From Bacteroidota bacterium (GTDB lineage Bacteria; Bacteroidota; Bacteroidia; Bacteroidales; WCHB1-69), in the NCBI GenBank assembly GCA_023413895.1, contig JAEZOU010000001.1:1-7635 (forward strand): a stretch of DNA of 7,635 bases, written 5' to 3'. Position numbers and translations under genes: made by a program. The notes under the pieces were generated by a model, which saw only the letters and a list, made by a program, of their open reading frames with translations, was not told where the DNA came from and searched no databases. Below, piece by piece: positions 6,358 to 7,635 of this stretch (the stretch's first letter is position 1; every line of letters starts with the position of its first letter).

Positions 6358-7635
6358 GTGAAAAAACTACAGAAATTTCTATCTCATCCTATTTATGCAA
6401 TTATAGAAAAAGTTGCTGACAGACTACAAGTTTCTACATACGTGATCGGTGGCATAGTTCGTGATATTTTTTTAGACAGATCTTCAAAAGATGTTGATAT
6501 TTTGGTTGTAGGTAATGGAATTGAATTTGCGCAAGCGGTAGCCAAAGAGATTTCTCCCTCTTTAAAGGTGAACGTTTACAAAAATTTTGGTACAGCACAA
6601 TTTACATTTCATGACTTGCTCATTGAGTTTGTGGGAGCACGCAAAGAATCTTATAACCGGAATTCTCGTAAACCTATTGTGGAAGATGGGTCACTCCAGG
6701 ATGACTTAAATCGCCGTGATTTTACTGTCAATGCGATGGCAATAGGTCTAAACGGTGAACATAAAGGAGTACTTATTGATCGTTTTGGAGGAATGAATGA
6801 CTTGAATGATAAGATTTTACGTACACCTTTAGACCCCGATATTACCTTTTCTGATGATCCACTTAGAATGATGCGTGCCGTGCGTTTCGCCTCACAATTA
6901 GGATTTAAAATCTATGACGAAACCTTTGAAGCAATCAAACGCAATGCGCCACGTTTGGAAATTATTTCCAAGGAGAGAATTGTTGATGAATTTAATAAAA
7001 TTTTACTCTCTAAACAACCCTCTTTAGGTATTGAACTTTGTGAAAAATCAGGATTGCTTCACTATTTTCTTCCTGAATTAGAGAAACTTAAAGGAGTTGA
7101 AACCATTGAGGGTAGGGGACACAAGGATAATTATCTTCACACGCTCGAAGTGGTGGATAAAGTGGCTATGGTCAGCTCAAATCTATGGTTAATTTGGACG
7201 GCTCTGTTGCACGATATTGCCAAACCCGCTTGCAAACGTTTTGACCCCAACATAGGTTGGACTTTTCACGGGCACGAAGTGTTAGGCTCGAAAATGGCTG
7301 GTAGAATTTTTAAAGAGCTAAAAATGCCTGTTAATGAAAAACTTAAGTATGTCCAGAAATTGATCTCTTACCACCTGCGACCCGCTAACTTGGTTGATGA
7401 CGAAATTACTGACTCTGCCGTAAGGCGACTTCTTTTTGACGCAGGTGACGATATTGATGACTTGATGCTGCTTTGTGAAGCAGATATAACCTCAAAAAAT
7501 CGGGAAAAAGTGCGCCGCTACTTGAATAACTTTGCTATCGTGCGCCAAAAGCTGAAAGAGATTGAAGAGAAAGATAGATTGCGCAATTGGCAACCCCCAA
7601 TCAATGGAAATATTATTATGGAAACTTTCAATATT
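6358..7635 (+). CDS. cca: CCA-adding tRNA nucleotidyltransferase with HD domain, 3' end outside the window
   Basis: This enzyme adds or repairs the 3' CCA of tRNAs from CTP and ATP without a nucleic acid template. The 426 residues visible carry the class II nucleotidyltransferase motifs: YVIGGIVRDIFLDRSSKDVDIL (28-49) with metal-binding Asp45 and Asp47, LNRRDFTVNAMAIG (117-130), DDPLRMMRAVRFASQLGF (166-183) and SKERIVDEFNKIL. A complete-looking HD phosphohydrolase domain follows: His261 in YLHTLEV, His285-Asp286 in LLHDIAKP, and FHGHE at 303-307. Members of this family run to roughly 470 residues, so about 40-50 are missing. Some relatives are poly(A) polymerases or A-adding enzymes; the HD domain and overall Bacteroidetes form favour the CCA enzyme. 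The start is GTG at 6358: the frame has a stop at 6322-6324, there is no ATG between, and MKKLQKFLSHPIY fits the family's N-terminus. No good Shine-Dalgarno is visible. Confidence 0.92.
   Translation, partial: MKKLQKFLSHPIYAIIEKVADRLQVSTYVIGGIVRDIFLDRSSKDVDILVVGNGIEFAQAVAKEISPSLKVNVYKNFGTAQFTFHDLLIEFVGARKESYNRNSRKPIVEDGSLQDDLNRRDFTVNAMAIGLNGEHKGVLIDRFGGMNDLNDKILRTPLDPDITFSDDPLRMMRAVRFASQLGFKIYDETFEAIKRNAPRLEIISKERIVDEFNKILLSKQPSLGIELCEKSGLLHYFLPELEKLKGVETIEGRGHKDNYLHTLEVVDKVAMVSSNLWLIWTALLHDIAKPACKRFDPNIGWTFHGHEVLGSKMAGRIFKELKMPVNEKLKYVQKLISYHLRPANLVDDEITDSAVRRLLFDAGDDIDDLMLLCEADITSKNREKVRRYLNNFAIVRQKLKEIEEKDRLRNWQPPINGNIIMETFNI

Overview
The window looks like an ordinary stretch of chromosome from a member of the Bacteroidota (Bacteroidetes), probably Bacteroidales-like. 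The evidence is AT-rich DNA, protein sequences that read like Bacteroidetes homologues (DnaE, long NfeD, HD-type CCA-adding enzyme), little Shine-Dalgarno sequence before the starts, and two exact matches to the Bacteroidetes -7 promoter element TAnnTTTG in the one divergent intergenic region. The phylum call is an inference from protein style and promoter style, not from a marker search.

Layout: (1) 1-4782, plus strand, is a tight three-gene run. It holds the 3' two-thirds of dnaE (replicative DNA polymerase III alpha subunit), a TIGR01212/YhcC-type radical SAM protein whose ATG overlaps the dnaE stop by one base (TAATG), and a long NfeD protein (ClpP-like membrane protease domain, membrane segments and C-terminal OB domain) 7 bases further on. 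(2) 4783-5105 is an AT-rich gap with no convincing gene, only a small inverted repeat and two unsupported mini-ORFs. (3) 5107-5135 is a clear intrinsic terminator oriented for the minus-strand gene. (4) 5164-6108, minus strand, encodes a five-segment membrane protein with a long predicted helical hairpin and a C-terminal part resembling DUF4328; its function is unknown. (5) 6109-6357 is a divergent promoter region. (6) 6358-7635, plus strand, is the N-terminal 426 residues of a CCA-adding tRNA nucleotidyltransferase with an intact HD domain. It starts at GTG and runs off the window end.

How the genes fit together: dnaE, the radical SAM gene and nfeD are probably co-transcribed, but no shared pathway is evident. 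DnaE replicates the chromosome, the radical SAM family is linked to tRNA wobble modification in some bacteria, and NfeD acts at the membrane. The CCA-adding enzyme matures or repairs tRNA 3' ends. The DUF4328-like gene and cca are transcribed divergently from the same 249-base region.

I found no mobile element, CRISPR array, RNA gene or defence system, and no strong evidence for a previously undescribed system. The least understood item is the coiled-coil plus DUF4328-like membrane protein. The next most useful observations are the NfeD without an adjacent SPFH partner and its questionable catalytic lysine.
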